From contig JASHVH010000532.1 of NCBI GenBank assembly GCA_030039575.1, positions 1 through 6,610 of the forward strand: a stretch of 6,610 nucleotides of DNA, written 5' to 3'. Below the pieces are notes generated by a model. The model had not been told where the DNA came from and made no database searches. It was given only the letters and a program-made list of their open reading frames with translations. This DNA is from Acidimicrobiales bacterium. GTDB lineage: Bacteria; Actinomycetota; Acidimicrobiia; Acidimicrobiales; Palsa-688. Below are positions 5,531-6,610 of this stretch, piece after piece (positions within the stretch are counted from its first letter, which is position 1; each line of letters opens with the position of its first letter). The translations under genes and the position numbers were made by a program.

Positions 5531-5572
5531 CGGGTGAACCGCCCGGTACTGCATGCCAGCGCCGTTCACCCG
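5531..5572 (+). repeat. 9-bp inverted repeat spanning the trpE start
   Basis: CGGGTGAAC at 5531-5539 is the exact reverse complement of GTTCACCCG at 5564-5572, with 24 bases between. The proposed trpE start codon (GTG 5534-5536) lies within the left arm, so an mRNA hairpin here could mask it. There is no T-tract, so it does not look like a terminator. A chance match of this size somewhere in a window this long would not be surprising. Confidence 0.5.
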
Positions 5573-6610
5573 AGCAGGGAGGAGTTCGCCTCACTAGCTC
5601 GTGACTGGACCATTGTCCCTGTGTGGTGCGAGCTGTTGGCGGATTTGACTACCCCGGTCGCCGCGTATTCTCGCCTGGTCCGGGGCGAGCCGGGCTTCGT
5701 CCTCGAGTCAGTCGAGCACGCCGGCACCTGGGGACGGTGGTCCTTCATCGGCCGGAGGCCGTCGGCGACCATGACGCTGCGCCGGGACAAGGTGACGGTG
5801 GAGGGCACTGTCCCGGTGACCGTGCCCGAAGACCAAGGGATCCTGGTGGCCATGGAGGCCGTGCTTTCCCATTACCGAGCGCCCTCCCTGCCCGGCCTGC
5901 CGCCGTTGCACGGGGGCATCGTCGGGTACCTGGGGTACGACGTCGTCCGCGAAGTGGAACGCCTGCCCGGTGCACCTCCCGACGAACTCGGTTACCCCGA
6001 CGCCGTCATGTCTGTGGTCGGCCAGGTGGCGGCCTACGACGCGTGGCGCCAGCGGGTGACACTGGTCGATGCCGTGCCCGTGCCGGCCGGGGCCACCAGG
6101 GAGGAGGTCTTCGGCCTCTACGACCTGGCGTTGGCCCGGCTGGCCGATTTCGCCGCCGAGGGGGCCAACCCCATCGAGGAACCGGTGATCGAACCGCCCG
6201 AGCGCGATGACGAACTGCCGCCGGCGGTGCGCCGCACTTCGGCTGAGCTTTATGCCGCCGCCGTGGGAGCGGCGCGGGAGTACATATACGCCGGCGACAT
6301 CTTCCAGGTCGTGTTGGCCCAGCGTTTTGACCTCGACCTCGAAGCGGAACCGCTCGACCTCTACCGCTCGTTGCGCCAGGTCAACCCGAGCCCGTACATG
6401 TACTTGCTCCAGTACCCGGAGCTGGCCGTGGTCGGGTCCTCGCCTGAGCCCATGGTCCGGGTGCGGGACGGGCGGGTCATCTCCCGGCCGATTGCCGGGA
6501 CCCGCCGACGGGGCCGGACGGACGTGGATGACCGCCGCCTGGCGGCAGAGCTATCGGAGCACCCGAAGGAGCGGGCTGAACACGTCATGCTGGTGGACCT
6601 GGCCCGGAGC
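5534..6610 (+). CDS. trpE: Anthranilate synthase component I, N-terminal part (3' truncated by window)
   Basis: TrpE uses ammonia from TrpG to turn chorismate into anthranilate, the first committed step of tryptophan synthesis. The frame is open from 5486 to the window end; from GTG 5534 it gives 359 residues of an expected roughly 500. Visible parts: PSREEF and VPVWCELLADLTTPVAAY near the N terminus, VLESVEH at 56-62 (the LLES-type tryptophan-binding motif), GYLGYDV, the chorismate-binding-domain start EYIYAGDIFQVVLAQRF, VNPSPYMYLL at 283-292 (the second tryptophan-site segment), GSSPEPMV, SRPIAGTRRRGR at 317-328 and HPKERAEHVMLVDLARS at the edge. Both feedback-site motifs are present, so tryptophan inhibition is likely. 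GTG 5534 is chosen because PSREEF follows at the usual distance; GTG 5495, inside the tandem repeat, is possible. The end of the gene and any trpG fusion lie beyond the window. PabB is less likely given the LLES and NPSPYM motifs. Confidence 0.95.
   Translation, partial: MNRPVLHASAVHPSREEFASLARDWTIVPVWCELLADLTTPVAAYSRLVRGEPGFVLESVEHAGTWGRWSFIGRRPSATMTLRRDKVTVEGTVPVTVPEDQGILVAMEAVLSHYRAPSLPGLPPLHGGIVGYLGYDVVREVERLPGAPPDELGYPDAVMSVVGQVAAYDAWRQRVTLVDAVPVPAGATREEVFGLYDLALARLADFAAEGANPIEEPVIEPPERDDELPPAVRRTSAELYAAAVGAAREYIYAGDIFQVVLAQRFDLDLEAEPLDLYRSLRQVNPSPYMYLLQYPELAVVGSSPEPMVRVRDGRVISRPIAGTRRRGRTDVDDRRLAAELSEHPKERAEHVMLVDLARS

Overview
The window is one densely packed, all-plus-strand stretch of amino-acid biosynthesis genes from a high-GC bacterium. 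The best fit is the Actinobacteria. HisB is monofunctional (dehydratase only), HisI has no fused HisE, and hisI lies just upstream of trpE, as I recall from actinobacterial genomes such as mycobacteria. The GroES-like protein ends in the TGLYL tail I associate with an actinobacterial GroES paralogue. A deep-branching class such as Acidimicrobiia is possible, but the sequence alone cannot settle it.

Layout. Bases 1-3033 hold hisC (3' end only), hisB, hisH, hisA and hisF. Junctions are 4-nt overlaps (ATGA at hisC/hisB, TTGA at hisA/hisF) or gaps of 4-7 nt, so this is almost certainly one translationally coupled operon. Bases 3044-3379 encode a GroES-like small protein 10 nt after hisF, probably in the same transcript. 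After a 101-nt gap comes a 372-residue beta-propeller protein with Asp-box (BNR) repeats (3481-4599). After 84 nt comes a MoaD/ThiS-type ubiquitin-fold protein ending in Gly-Gly (4684-5031). hisI follows (5061-5444), with a candidate leaderless promoter, then an 89-nt spacer largely filled by a 13-bp tandem repeat, then the first 359 codons of trpE, which runs off the window. No stretch over about 100 nt lacks a gene.

How the genes work together. HisI opens the PR-AMP ring, HisA isomerises ProFAR, HisH and HisF form IGP synthase, HisB dehydrates IGP, and HisC transaminates imidazole-acetol phosphate. TrpE is the chorismate-using component of anthranilate synthase. hisG, hisE and hisD are not in this window. 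The propeller and the diglycine ubiquitin-fold protein sit between hisF and hisI without an obvious link to histidine or tryptophan synthesis.

The part most worth a second look is the propeller plus ubiquitin-fold pair. At least three consecutive blades, perhaps four, carry a cysteine at the same position of the predicted inner strand, and the neighbouring gene has the C-terminal Gly-Gly of a sulfur carrier or protein modifier. Other points of interest are 15-bp in-frame tandem duplications in hisB and hisA, an enlarged loop in HisA, and the tandem-repeat array plus inverted repeat around the trpE start.
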